Assembly (NCBI GenBank): GCA_003996215.1
Contig: QJPP01001810.1
Location: 1 to 64,000 of the forward strand
Source: Jaltomata sinuosa
Taxonomy: Eukaryota > Streptophyta > Magnoliopsida > Solanales > Solanaceae
Reading direction: 5' to 3'
Length of the DNA: 64,000 nt
In this document: piece by piece, positions 23,257-35,619 of the stretch
Position numbering within the stretch: the first letter of the stretch is position 1
Layout: each line of letters begins with the position of its first letter
The notes under the pieces: model-generated
The model's input: the letters and a program-made list of their open reading frames with translations, nothing else
Told to the model about the DNA's origin: nothing
Databases searched by the model: none
Program-made: the position numbers and the translations under genes

Positions 23257-26200
23257 TGTAATGACCCTGCCGGTCATTCTCGTGTTTTTGCCTTCTTTGT
23301 ACGATTATAGATTGCCTATAGTGGCCCCAAGTCATTTACAGCTTGCTAGGACCGGTAGTCCGGTTCTCAGGCCGTTTGTTTGGTCTTTATGGTTGTTTCC
23401 TTATTTTAGAGTTTAACTTAGGAAATCATTGACTTTGATCAAGATTCTTGGCAATCATACTTGGAATCCAATTTCGATAGTTCTGTTTGCTCCAGAATGT
23501 GCACTTTGGTCTAGTGGGACCTTTGGTAAAGATTCAGGAGCATTTCAGCTTAGAATTCTCTCTCGTTCTGTGTTTTTAGGCTAGTTGGGCTTGTAAGGTT
23601 GACTTTGGTCAAAATTTGGAGAAGACGGCCTCAAATGGAAATTCTGCAAGCGTTGTTAGCTCTGGAATGTCAATTTTAGGCTAGAGAGACCATTGGTTTG
23701 GGTCCCTAGGCTTTCAGACTTGATTTCATCCCTTAGGTTCTATGTTGGATCTAGAACGCCATTTCTAGTTGAATAGCTCAGTTTTTTTGTGTTTGCGGTA
23801 CCCTGATGCGTTCTTGGGGGCCCAGTGCTTAAAAATGTGCCCTTGACATTGATGGTTGTTGGTGTGGTGCCATGGCACCGCCTGGGCCGCGCCTGTATGC
23901 AAGCGCCTACACCTAGCTAGTGCCCCTGCATGCCCACCTGCCTCGGCTGCCAGCTCCCCTTCGCCTGCGCGCCCACGCCTGCCAGGGCACCGTGGCACCA
24001 GCGCACCTGCGTCTGTCATGGCTGCCTCTGTGCTATTGCGGCTAGAAGCTTATAAGCTGGGCAACCCTCTTCTCTACCTCATTTTAAAAATTCTTACTCG
24101 GTTTCTCCATTGCTTTTACTCCTAAAACCTCGATTAAAACACCTGATCATTCCCAACATCTTGGAGGTATATTATTGTTGATCCTTGTTCGTTTATTAAC
24201 TTCTAAATTGGATAAATTCTCTCTTTAAATTACATTTTCCTCCATTGATGGGTTCTTCTTGAGCTGGGGTTTTCTTCTTGGCTTTAGTTGATCAAATTAT
24301 GGCTGCATGCTTGTGGGTTCAGGGAATTCACTTTGTTGGCTTGCTTCTTCTCATCGTGGTAAGTAGATTCGTACTTGAATTTCCAGTTTTCTTCTCCAAA
24401 TTCCATCTTTAATTCCTTGCTTGAGCGGGCTATTACTGAGCCCTTTCCCTTGACCAAATTCGCTAAATTTTGGAGCATGCTCTCTTGGTATTATTGTTAT
24501 CATCGTGCTTCTTTCCATTTATGATTTTAGGTTATGGGCCTCGTGGGCCCGTTTTTGACCCAAATTTTAACCTGATTATAATTATAGCAATATGGGTATC
24601 GTTGTCTTTGTTTTGATGTGCAGAGCATTGTTTTAATAGTTTCTTTGCAATTCGGTGATTCTCTAAGCAGTTCGAGCTTGGACGACGCTAGACCAGCAAC
24701 TAGTCATTGGATGATAGGTCGGTTATGGATTTCCCTACCTAGACTCTGCGTATATAGGCTATAACTGCATTAATTAGTATCCTTGGGTTGGTTTTCTAGG
24801 TCTGTACCCCAGACCTTATCCGTCTCTTCTGTCCATTTATTTTATGTGTTATTTGTAGTATTTATTGTAGTGTTGTAATATTACCCTTATGGCCCCATGT
24901 GGACTTTGTATATGCCTCTGGACTATAAACGGTGTGATATTTGGCAATATCTGTGTGCCTGGGACATCTAGATGTTGCTTTAGGCTGGATATCTGTGATG
25001 TAGAGCTGATTGTACTTGTGAAGGGCCGATATGAATATTTGTGAGCCGCTAGGCTAATCTATTGTTTGCGAGCATATCATTCATGTTTTACTCCTATTTT
25101 GGCTTCGAGCCTACTATAACCGATTTTCTAAACTTTGCATGACCCTGAGGACCCATTTTCAGTAAAATGATTATGAAAGGGTTTTGGAACTGATTTTTTA
25201 ATGATACCTCTTGGAGTAAAGAGAATATTATGATTATTTTATCACTAGTTTTCACACTTATACTAGACTCAGCTGTACCGGAGTGCTAGACCTCTTTTCA
25301 CTATGGATTTAGACCTGGATACGCTCCGAGCACCCTTTATTGAAGGGTTTTAAGACTTGACTACTGATTTAGACCTCGATACACTCTGGGCACCCTTTTA
25401 TAGGGGTCTTGTGATTAGTTCCACTGTCTTAGACGCAGTTAAATTCTGAGCACGTACTACAAGATTCCATTTATTGATGTATACTTTGAGATTCGTGTTC
25501 AGTATGTGGTCACGGACCTCTATGAACCTTGCCGACTCGGACCAGGGGCTATGTGTCGAGTGTGAAGGAAGAGGGGTATATGATATAGTTGAGGTATACG
25601 GGCCGTGTCCTTCAATAGATCCTACCCGCTGGGCCTATCAGCACTGGAGGAAGTATATACAGGGTTACTCTCATTGGTTCCGTGACATCATCATCATGCA
25701 TTTTCATTCGGATTCCACCCTTGTTTGTTGTTTGCTCAGTGTATGCTCTGGTAGTATGGAATGTCGGAGGGTTTGTTGTCACTTGATTATTTTTCTTGGT
25801 TGTATGGGCGGCTATTGGGACTGTAGGTAGATTTTATTTCCCCCTGTTATATTATAGATCTTGTTATTGCCTTCAGTTCTTGGTGGTTTAGTAGGTTCTA
25901 GCCTGTTAAGGCTCTGATTATTGGACTTTTGATTAGTGATATACTAGTGGTTCCTATATTTTTGAGGAACCATTTATGTGGCCTTTTGAGTATTTATGGG
26001 TTAGCGGATCCTACCTTTTTTCATGGTGCCGATTAGTGATTTTGGTTCTTTGTGGCTTAGTTTATTCCACCCTAGGGTTTTAATTGTGAGATTGCTCTCT
26101 GATTTCTGTGATCTTGAAATGGTGTTTAAGAATGATTTTGTTAGTTATATTGCTCTATCTTGATTATGTTTACTTGATTTCCTTCCACCCTTTTTTACTT

Positions 26201-26945
26201 GAGATTACCAGTATACTGCTATTTACTGAACTCTCTTTCTTTATATATATTATTGTTGCAAGGACTCTAGGTGCGTTCTACTTTCCTTCACCTGTGTTCT
26301 GTGTTATATATATCTTTTGTGGCCAGCATAACTTGTTTGTATTTGTTGTTGACTTCTATCCGTGCTAGTTCCTTATGCTAACTCTATTGCTTCTATGACT
26401 ACTTCTTTGCTATCTTATAGTTACTGTTTTTGTATCTTATATGCGCTCAGTCGGCCGATGATGCCTACTGGGTACCCATTGCTTAGAAATTGGTGCTCAT
26501 ACTACACTTCTGCATCATTCAAGTGCAGATATTAGTGTGAGCTTTTGCCATTGATCGCGTGGAAACTCGTGCAGCTTGGACATTTGAGACTAGGATGAGC
26601 TCCTGCCGACTGTGGCTTGACCACATCTCATCTTTTGGCACTGTTACTCTTTATTTATTCAGACTGTTGTATATTCTGTTTTGTTATTTCTAGGACTTGT
26701 ATTCTATTAGTAGCTCTTGTACCGTCAATACCATGTCTTGGGGTCGATATAGTTCCCTTGTTTATATTTATATTCTGGTTGATTCTTCGGTGTTGTCTTT
26801 ATCTTATATCTGGTTCCGCTTATTTCTGCTTATTTTGCATACTGAATAGGTAGCAGCCCATTACTAATCGTTCCAGGGTACGGGAATTTGTTCACCTACT
26901 GGGGGTTGTAAGTGCCATCATGACCTGAGAAATTGGGTCGTGACA
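23257..26945 (+). repeat. LTR G: orphan gypsy-type LTR, about 3.7 kb
   Basis: It starts TGTAATGACCC at 23257 and ends GGGTCGTGACA at 26945, the pattern of long plant gypsy LTRs. No primer site follows the right end and no polypurine tract precedes the left, so it looks like a solo or orphan LTR. The flanks GATGA and ATTGG do not match, and the two sides are unrelated (B's LTR and a LINE), so a deletion or rearrangement is likely. It carries a GC-rich insert (about 23865-24020) and a 60-bp tandem repeat (25306-25485). Open frames inside it are not convincing genes. Confidence 0.65.
25306..25485 (+). repeat. 60-bp tandem repeat in LTR G
   Basis: Units start at 25306, 25366 and 25426, exactly 60 bp apart. 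The first two share GATTTAGACCT, GATACNCTC and GCACCCTTTAT; the third is degenerate (GTCTTAGACGCAG, TCTGAGCAC). Confidence 0.8.
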
Positions 26946-27470
26946 ATTGGACTTTGGTTTTGAATTAATTTGACCTGATCGATATACATTGTTGTTATCG
27001 ATTTGACAAATTTATTTTCATGGACAAAATGCAAAACCTAACCTAGAACAACCATGGCCTCGGCAGTCATAGGTTGATCTCCTCCAGGGGTCGATCAGAT
27101 ATCATCATCCCACTCTTAATTTGCACCACTACCAAAAACCATAACAAAAAATAAATTAAATTAGACTCCCAACCTATTACCAAATTCTCAAAAGCAAGGA
27201 AGATGGTAAGGTGTACAACCTATCCAAAAGAAAATAATACAAATTGGCAATGGGAAATTAGTCATTTGATGGACTGAAGCAGAAGTTACAAGGATGAACC
27301 TACTACGAAATATCAAGTTCGCAATTGTGGGTAAGTTCTCTCATGGATGGCCTAATATTGAGGAATTATACCCAAACAATGTGGTGTCAAATAAGAATGT
27401 CAAATAGGGTATTTTCATAATCATCATGTACTCAATAGGTTTAACTTACTTGAAGACTTCCTGAGCGTCA
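26946..27470 (+). pseudogene. LINE ORF1, N-terminal part (DUF4283-type)
   Basis: The translation includes MNLLRNIKFAIVGKFSHGWP near 27290-27350 and a following IEELYP, the hallmark start of the DUF4283 domain of plant L1-like ORF1 proteins, which bind LINE RNA. Stops and shifts show decay. The reading continues, after removal of the copia element, at 50540. The 5' side is cut by LTR G. Confidence 0.7.
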
Positions 27471-28425
27471 TGTTAGTGTTGTTTTAATGACTGACAATTT
27501 ACATGTGCAGGAAAATAATTAATGATGACTCAAGGATGAACCAAGTTAACTTAAACAAGTATCACAAGATGTGATACGTTAAAGTCATACAAAGAAATAA
27601 AAAAGAGTACAAGGGCAAGAAAGGAATGAAGTACCAAGAATAGATTGAACTACCAAGGAACCTCTATCGAAAAGGAAAATATCCAGCTGCATTAATAAGT
27701 AAATATTGTGCCACTCCAAGAAAGGAGAAGTCTTTTTAAAAAAGGATTAAATCAAGCAACATTAATTTGTCAAAGATCACATGTGTTCCAGAAAGGAAGA
27801 TGGATTGAGAGAAGCTGTTGAAGACTGCGAGATGATAAGAGGATGCTAAATTAAAAGGATTGAAATCAATACACCCTTATTCTTGTAAGTAGGATCTCTT
27901 ATATCCTTTTCCAAGAATCAAATCTCTTTGGTTGCCTTCTTCACTAAAACTCTTCACCAACAGCTAATTTACCATCTATAAAATCCTTTGAAGACCGAAG
28001 AAGAAAAACATACAAATAGTCTCTACCATCTAAAGTTCTTTGCTCTACTTTTATTAAGCATTGTACTACCTTGTATTTTACTGTGTAGTGAAAAAGAGAG
28101 GAGAGAAAAAATATAGTTGGTGAGGCATTGTATTAAAAGAGAAAAAAAAATCGAGTGTAGAAATAGGAACTATACTATCAAGCTTGTACTAAACCCAATC
28201 ACCAAAGAACTAGTAGAGAACACCCTTGCAACCCAAGGGGACTGGTGTAAGATCTATTACAGATCCCAACCAGTATAAAAACATCTAGTGTCATTTACTT
28301 TCACTGCACTGACATTCCTATATCTTTGAATAACTGTTCTTCTCTGCTTGACAAACGACTAGTTTGCACAGACAATCAACTAAGAGAAACAAAAAATAAC
28401 AATTCACCCTCCCCTTGCACTGTCA
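27471..28425 (+). repeat. Copia 5' LTR, 955 bp
   Basis: TGTTAGTGTTG...CTGTCA. The TATA box TATAAAAT is at 27977-27984. The primer site ATTAGTATCAGAGC follows at 28426 (canonical TTGGTATCAGAGC with one G to A change). Its 3' partner is 965 bp after removing the nested gypsy. Confidence 0.88.
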
Positions 28426-28482
28426 ATTAGTATCAGAGCAAGGTCTCACATCAAATTGCTTAACCCCAAGTGAGAAAAGATC

Positions 28483-29577
28483 ATGGCTCATTAGCTTGTT
28501 GTTGTAGCCCTATTCCAAGAAGGAACCTCTAAAATTAGACCACCATATTTCAACGATACGGATTTCTCTCATTGGACAATAAGAATGGAGACTTTCATCA
28601 AGTCCTATGATGTGAAGGTATGGAGAGTTATCAAGCTTGGTGATATCCTTATGACCAAAGTAAAGAAGGATGATAAAAATATCGAAAATAGAACAACATC
28701 AACTGAAGTAATTCCAACTCTTAAGAATTACACTGATAAACAAATGGAGATCATACAGATAAATTATAAAGAAAAAATTGTGCTCTATAATGCTATTAGT
28801 GAAGATGAATATGAAAAGATAGCTTACTGTGAAACTGCCAAAGAAATATGGGATAAGCTGAAAGAGACTTACGAAGGAACTAACAAAGTGAAGCAAACAA
28901 TCATCAGTTTGCTGGTCTATGAATAAGAACTCTTTCAAATGAAGGAGGGAGAATCAATCCAAAACATGTTTGTGATATTCAGCAAAATCATTTGAGAACT
29001 TAAAGCATTTGGAAAAACCTATCCTATTAGTGATCAGATCACTAGAATTGTCAGAAGTCTTCCCTCTTAGTGGCATGCCAAGGTTGTCGCCATTAAAAGC
29101 ATGAATGTCAATAATCTCACCTATGACGAATTCAGAGGAGATCTAATTAATTTTGAGAAGAATCATCTGAACAAACATGGACATGAAGAAAATAAGAAGA
29201 AGACTATAGCATTCAAGGCAACTGAATATATAAAGGAGGATGAAGAAGAAGAAATTGTAGAAGATGAAATTACATTAATCACCAGATCAATAGTTGATTT
29301 ATTCAGAAGATCCAGAAATCAAAGAAGAGGTAAGAAAAACATCTCCAAAGGAAAACAAATCTCTGACTTCAACAAAAATAATTGTAAGTGCTACAACTGC
29401 GGAAAGTATGGACACATTACAAGTGATTTCCCAAAAGCTAACAAGAGATACCCCAAGGGAAATCCAAGAAATAGAGATAATTGGGCTTTCAGCAGCTGGG
29501 GTGATGAAGGAATGTCTGAGCAAGAAAATGATGATGTTGAGGATATATGCTTCATGGCAATTGGAGAAACAAGTTAG
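28483..29577 (+). pseudogene. gag: Copia gag
   Basis: The ATG at 28483 is followed by stop codons, the first at the fourth codon (TAG, a likely former CAG). The frame then continues in register through 28585-28926 and 29101-29577. Landmarks: RPPYFNDTDFSHWTIRMETF, AKEIWDKLKETYEGTNKVK and a CCHC knuckle at about 29390 read as CYNCGKYGHITSDF, in which the last Cys is Phe. Gag would form the virus-like particle. At least four in-frame stops and the lost Cys make it non-functional. Confidence 0.8.
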
Positions 29578-31460
29578 GTAAGATCTAATTCCTGCTCAAA
29601 TTGTACAGAATTACAAAAATTACTAGATCGTGCCATAAATTACTTGAACAGAGTTTTTAATGGTTTTAAAACTCTGTAAAGAGAAAAGGACCAGAAAATC
29701 AAACTAAAAGTGTGTGAAATTGAAAAAAAAATCTCCAAGAAGAAATGGATGAATTAAAAATTCAAATCAACAGTTTTCATAAATCTCTCAATCATAGTAT
29801 TGTCAGATCTAATCAGTTGACTCCTTCAAATAAGTCAACTGATAAAAGAACTGACAGTGACAAACTCATTGCCAATAAGAACTATTTAAGTGATAAGCAC
29901 TCAACTGATGCTAGATCACATAGAAGTAGATCCATTGGTGGTTAGTCGACTAGTATGATTGTCACTGAAAAACACTTTTCTCATGCTTGTCATTACTGTG
30001 GTAAATCTGGTCATAAACATTAAAATTGCAGGATTCGATCTATCACCTCTTCTAAATGGGTTTGGATACCTAAGTCTAATCAATATAAACCTGCTGCTAA
30101 CCCCAAAGGATCCAAGAAAACTTGGGTACCTAAAAGAAATTAATGAATCTATTTTGTAGGAAAACCACTCAAAATCAAAAGGAAAATAGTATCTTGATAG
30201 TGCGTGTTCAAATCATATGACGGGTAACATAAACTTGTTTAAATCTATTTTAGACTTTGATGGAGGAAACATCGAATTTGGAGACAATTCCATAGGAAAG
30301 TAATAGGTATTTGTACTATTTCCTTCAATGAATCATGTAAAATTACTAATGTTTATTTGGTGAAGAACTTAAAGTACAATTTGCTGAGCATCAGTCAACT
30401 ATGCGTTGTGGATCTTGAGGTATGATTTAAAAAGACAAGATGCATAGTAGAAGACATGCCTGGAAAAGCCTTACTCCTAGAAAACAGAGATAGAAACGTT
30501 TATGTTCTTAACTCTGTCAAAAGATCAAATGAACATATATGCTTAGCATCCATCTCAGAAGCTCCCTGGATATGGCACAAGAAACTGGGTAATGCTAGCA
30601 TGCGTCTGATAGAGAAACTTGCAAAATATGAACTTTTTCTTGGACTTCCCAAACTAGACTACAAGAATAATCACATCTGTGATGCATGCCAACTCAGTAA
30701 GCAAACTAGAAACTCTTTTTCGGTGAAAAATATTGTATCTACCTCTAAACCATTACAGCTACTTCACATGGACCTCTTTGGCCCCACTAAGACTGCAAGC
30801 ATTGGAGGAAAAAGGTATGTGTTCGTTATTGTTGATGATTTTTCTTATTTTACATGGGTTATGTTTTTAGATAACAAGATGATACCTTGAGAAATTTTGA
30901 GTAGTTTTGTGAATGAGTTCAAAGGGATAAAGGTTACTTCATAATCTCCATAAAAAAGTGATCATGGGGTAGAATTTGAAAAGAAGGCCTTTGAAATCTT
31001 CTGTAATGAATGAGGATACACTCATAATTTTTCATCACCAAGATCCCCTCAGCAAAATGGTATCATTGAATGAAAAAATAGGACTCTTTAGGATATGGCA
31101 TGAACTATGATTTGTGAGAACTCTCTTTCTCTTCATTTATGGGCAAAAGCAGTAAGCACTACATGCCACATACTTAACAGGTGCTTGATCAGACCAATTC
31201 ATAAGAAAACTCCATATGAACGATGGAATGGTAAGAAACCTAATATTTGATATTTTCACCCATTGGGTGCAAATGTTTTCTGCACAACAATGGTAAGGAC
31301 AATATTGGTAAGTTTTATCCTAGAAGTGATAAAGGTATATTTTTTGGTTACTCTCTAGCTCCAGTAGATATTATAGAGTTTTCAATAAATGTACTTCTTG
31401 TATTGAAGAATCTATACATGTTATCTTTTATGACTCTAATCGTATTGTTGAGAAAATAAA
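29578..31460 (+). pseudogene. pol: Copia gag tail, protease and integrase
   Basis: A gag tail with a second knuckle-like CHYCGKSGHKH near 29985 is followed by the protease YLDSACSNHMTG near 30190, where the active-site triad reads D-S-A. The GAG-pre-integrase domain WHKKLGNASMRLIEKLAK follows at about 30570, then the CDACQLSK zinc end. The integrase core has HMDLFGPTKTASIGGKRYVF at 30755, SDHGVEFE near 30960 and QQNGIIE near 31055, so the three acidic positions are still visible. The frame changes several times and stops interrupt it. Confidence 0.8.
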
Positions 31461-31699
31461 TAGTACATATGACGATTAAGGACTTGAAACAACAGTATCT
31501 TCATCTAAAAAAGTTGACTGACAACTAAGTCGAATGAAGAACAAAAGGATCAATTTTTCATTGAAACTATCCCAAATGAATGGGGTGAACCAGACTATCC
31601 AAAGAAATTTATCATTGGTGACCCAAATAAAGGAATGAAAACAAGGGCTTCTAGCAGGAAAAAGGCAAACGTTGCTCTCATCTCTCATTTCGAGCCAAA

Positions 31700-33124
31700 G
31701 AAAATAGATGAAGCATTGAATGACGATCATTGGGTAAAAGCTATGCAAGAAAAATTAGAACAGTTTTAGAAGAATAAAGTGTGGACACTTGTGCCAAAAC
31801 CAGAGAAGACAGCTATCACCGGAACCAAATGGGTGTTAAGAAATAAATTAGATGAATAAGGTAAAGTTGTTTGTAATAAATCCCGTTTAGTAGCTCAAGG
31901 ATACTCTCAACAAGAGGGAGTTGACTATGATGAAACTTTTACTTCTGTTACAAGGTTAGACTAATCTATTCATATCCTACATGCATATGCATTGCATACA
32001 GGTTTTAAATTATTCCAAATAGATGTAAAAAGTTCTTTCTTAAATGGTTTTATTGAAGAACAAGATTTGATCAAACAACCTACTAGATTTGAACATCCGA
32101 ATTTTCCTTATCATGTTTTAAACTATCAAAAGATTCGTACAAACTTAAGAAAGCTCCCAGAGCTTGGTCTGACAGTCTAAGTAATTTTCTCACAGATCAT
32201 GGCTTTTCTAAAGGAAAAATTGACACTACTCTCTTCATTAATAGAACCTCTTCTGGAAATCTCATTAACCAAATGTATGTTGATGATATTATATTTGGAA
32301 GTACTAATGCTGACTTGTGCAAGGAATTTTTTTGCTTAATGCAAAGTGAATTTGAAATAAGCATGATTGGTGAGTTGACCTTCTTTTTGGGTTATAAATT
32401 GATCAGTCAACTGAAGGAATTCCATAGGAACTCCTATGAGTACCACTTGTAACCTTGATGATGATGAAGATGGTAAGTCAGTAGATGAAACAAAATATCA
32501 AAGTATGATTGGATCTTTGCTTTATCTTATTGTCGGTCGACCAGATATCATTTTCAGTGTATGAAAATGTGCAAGGTTACATTCAGCTTCTAAAGAATCT
32601 CACTTAATTGATGTTAAACGTGTTATTCAATATGTCATGGGTATTATATCTTATGGCTTTCATTATCCTAGCAAAAGTGACTTTATGCTTAAAGGATTTT
32701 AAGATGCAAATTTTGCAGGTGACAGAAATGACAAAAAAAGCATAAGTAGAACTTGTCAACTTCTAGGAAAGGCACTCATTTCCTAGAACAATAACAAAAA
32801 CAATTGTGTTTCTATCTCTACTACTGAAGCTGAATATAACTCTACTAGTGTTTGCTATGCTCAAATTCCTTGGATGATTCACCAATTAAGTGATTATGAT
32901 TTATCTTTTAAACATGTACCTGTTATGTGCGATAATTCTAGTGCTATTTGTTTAACAAAAACTCTTTTGCATCATTCTAGGACTAAGCACATCAGAGAAT
33001 TGAACTCTCTTATGTTAGCACTGTGTTTTAATTAGCTGATATTTTTACAAAATCTTTGCTTGAAAAAAGATTTTGTTTTCTTCAAAAATCAATTGGTATT
33101 ATTTCTAAACGTTTGCAAATTTAA
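31700..33124 (+). pseudogene. pol: Copia reverse transcriptase and RNase H
   Basis: RT landmarks: NKVWTLVPKP, GTKWVLRNKLDE, RLVAQGYSQQEGVDYDETF and FKLFQIDVKSSFLNG near 32020. The catalytic motif YVDDIIFGST at about 32278 is intact. RNase H follows with GFKDANFAGD near 32700, STTEAEYNS near 32820 and the end at a TAA at 33122-33124. Many stops and at least one frame change separate these blocks. Confidence 0.82.
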
Positions 33125-33299
33125 TATAATTTTCCTTGTGTTTCTTCTTAAATTCCCTTAGTTAAATTTTTTGTGTTCCTTAATTTTCTCCATTTTTGTG
33201 CCATCTAGACGCGTCCTTTGAGAAGTAATTATGGCGCATTCTCTTTAGGTCATTCATGTATCTTCATCTATGTACTTTGAACTTCGAATAATCTTTTTC

Positions 33300-33361
33300 T
33301 CTTCTGTACTCTCTTCAAAGGTTTCCTTCCATCTTCCCCTTTCTTCAATCTTTCTCTCTTA
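33300..33361 (+). promoter_or_regulatory. Pyrimidine tract and splice-acceptor-like site before the copia third ORF
   Basis: A long CT-rich run ends CTTTCTCTCTTAG at 33361, nine bases before the ATG at 33370. It fits a spliced subgenomic message or a pyrimidine-rich leader; I cannot tell which. Confidence 0.4.
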
Positions 33362-33369
33362 GCTATTTA

Positions 33370-34139
33370 ATGGCAAAAAGTAAAAAATCTTCTCACAAAT
33401 CCTCGAGGAAAAGTTCTCGCCTCAAAGGAAAAGGGAAAACCACTTCACCTATTGTTGTGGACACTGATTACTCAGAACATTCTCTATCTAAGTTTTCATC
33501 TGACTCTTCTCATCATCTTTTGGATAAACACTCTGAAACCTTTGATGATTCTGAAAGCTCTAAGAAGAAGGTTAAGTTTTATTTTGAAAGTTCTCTTGAT
33601 GTCAAAATAAATTTCTGGAGACCTTCTAATGAAACCCTCTTTCACTATATCAAGGAGAAAACCCTCGTGCATAGCTGGATTTTCGATCTCGACTTACTTG
33701 AATCTCTTCATTGCCCCATCAAGCAATTCTTTGAAGAACAGGGGTTGATTAATTTGTTCAATACCACTCCCCAAGCAGTGTATGAACCTTTAATTCATCT
33801 TTTCTATGTTAATTTGAGACCTTTCAAAGCTGATGAACTTGAGACTTTAGTCCTTGGTAAATGTATATTTCTTGATTGCTCTATATTTGATGCTATATTT
33901 CGCATTCAATACTCCTATTTCTTCACTTCTTCAAAAATTCCTTGGCCCTCCGACTTCGATGTCTCATCTGAGTAGGAAAAGCGGGATATTGCCTTAGAAC
34001 CCTCTAAGAACCTACCTTATAATCTCGGTCCTAGAGATCTGTTGCTTAAAACTAAAGTGATTGCTCCCATTGTTTCCACAACTCTTCTTCCTCATGCTGG
34101 TTCTCACTCCACTTTATCTCAGCATGATACTTTGCTTAC
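33370..34139 (+). pseudogene. Copia third ORF, N-terminal half (downstream of pol)
   Basis: Starts MAKSKKSSHKSSRKSSRLKG, a Ser/Lys-rich basic region, then an acidic Ser-rich stretch, then FYFESSLDVKINFWRPSN and PLIHLFYVNLRPFKADELE, LGKCIFLD and, after a stop at 33973-33975, NLPYNLGPRDLL and TTLLPHAGSHSTLSQ. It is broken at 34139 by insertion of element D. The order FY-NL, then a Gly-containing strand, then a 'LP-GS' turn recalls the third ORFs of elements A-C. Position after RNase H matches the so-called envelope-like ORF of Sireviruses; no signal peptide or membrane segment is evident in this half. Function unknown. Confidence 0.65.
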
Positions 34140-35520
34140 TTTCTGATAAGTGGTCAATTTACCACTTATTTATATCTCTTTTTCTTATGATTTTGTGTTT
34201 TCTCATGATGATATGAGATTGATTATGGCATGTTTTGGTTATATTTCAGGAGATTCAATTTTCTGCGGATATTTAGAATAAGTGGAGAAAAAGGGATGAA
34301 AATTGGAGCAAAAAGGAGAAGACTTCACTGAAGTACCAGGTCAGCCGCCCCTGTGCTCTCTAAGGCGCAACAACACTTCTGCAGGCGCGGAGCCAAGAGA
34401 GCACCAACGGCCTTTATGCTACACTGGCACAGGCGCACTTGCGCCATTTAGGCTGCCACAGTGGCCACACCCCTGCGCCACTAATGTCACCCCAACATCA
34501 CACACATGCGACTAAAATTCCGCAAGTGTGGCTGACGGATTCCAGTCAAGGCCCAATTGGTCATTTCACACCCTTAGAAACCCCAGCTCACATAAAACAC
34601 CTTTTATCCATCTTGGAAGGTATCTTTGGCTATTTTCATAACTTTTGGCAAAGCTTGTAGAGCAAGTTCATCAACCAACACCATAGGAGTGAATATTTGG
34701 ATGCTCTTTATTGTAAAATCTTTTATTTCCATTCTTCAAATCTTGTTCTTAATTGCTAATTTGTAGGTCTAATTGTTTAATTGAGATTTTAGTTTTGTAT
34801 TAGATATAATACTTGTTTGGGTATTGAATTTATGCTTTGATTTTGGTCTTGGTTAATTACTTAGGTCTATTGAATCCTCCATGGTTTCATTTATAATTAA
34901 TGTTTGCAAACATTGACTTAGCATACTAATTTGAGTTTTTGCTTGAGAGAAGATTTTCTTAAATTTGGGAAGATTTAATATTGAGGATTTGGGATTCCAT
35001 TCTAGATTGAGGCTAGAAATAGCTCAATTCGCCGAAAACCCCTATCTAAGAGTTGGAGCTAGAGATAGCCAACTCACCTAAGTTGATTTGGTTGGTTATT
35101 TCTCACTCGTGGTGATTTGAGAGAACACACAATATATATGCTTGATTGGTTGAAATACGGTTAGGCATACTTTTATCAAAGACTTCCCACGTGTTAACCG
35201 GGTGCAAATCTTGTGAGTGGAATTCTCATTCCCAAGTCTCCCTTGTTGTCCTTGCTTGGCTAAAGAAAGGTGAAAGCTATTGATCAATTTATCTTGTATA
35301 TGATTTCCTTTATCTTTTGTTTTAGTTCATAAACCCCCCTATATATATCTTTTCTTTTGTTAATTAAACTTTAATAAGTTGCTTAGATTCTTTATTAGCT
35401 CAATCGCGATTACATTATTCTCTTTGGGTTTGACCCCGACATCCATTGGGAATTATAAATATGTTTTGCTTAACGATCGCCGATACCTCCATCTTAAGAT
35501 AGTAAGTTTGAGCGTTATCA
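34140..35520 (+). repeat. Element D/C 5' LTR, 1381 bp
   Basis: Begins TTTCTGATAAGTGG (the partner begins TGTTGATCAGTGG) and ends TTGAGCGTTATCA. It carries TTTCAGG at 34245-34250 and a palindrome-word block at about 34330-34530. It forms a 1.37-kb inverted repeat with 37914-39277. Confidence 0.85.
34330..34530. repeat. Palindrome-word block in D LTR
   Basis: Contains GGCGCA-CT-TGCGCC, CACTTCTGCAGGCGC and TTCCGCAAGTGTGGC words. Partner block in the inverted LTR at about 38880-39075 has CGCACCTG/CAGGTGCG pairs, so the words changed after duplication. Confidence 0.75.
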
Positions 35521-35524
35521 CAAA

Positions 35525-35542
35525 TGGTGTCGTTGTCGGGGA
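35525..35542 (+). other. Element D primer binding site (Asp-tRNA type)
   Basis: TGGTGTCGTTGTCGGGGA, four bases after the LTR end. It differs from the Athila-type site TGGCGCCGTTGCCGGGGA only by C to T changes. This is the main evidence for the Athila-like assignment of A-E. Confidence 0.8.
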
Positions 35543-35619
35543 ACAATTTGGCATATTGAGTTAGTTTAGAATTTGAGTTTACTTACTCTAATTCAATTTT
35601 GTGAATAGTTGTTTTTATT

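Noticed and set aside
23765..24125. Overlapping Ala/Pro-rich open frames on both strands
   Set aside because: They coincide with the GC-rich island in LTR G; high GC lowers stop frequency. No domain, and both strands are open.
25474..25830. 118-codon plus-strand ORF in LTR G
   Set aside because: It overlaps the 60-bp tandem repeat tail and has no recognisable domain; LTR sequence explains it.
23252..26950. Target duplication around LTR G
   Set aside because: GATGA and ATTGG do not match, so a clean insertion cannot be claimed.
28426..28440. Possible tRNA-Met gene fragment
   Set aside because: TATCAGAGC strings after LTR ends are primer binding sites; no cloverleaf surrounds them.
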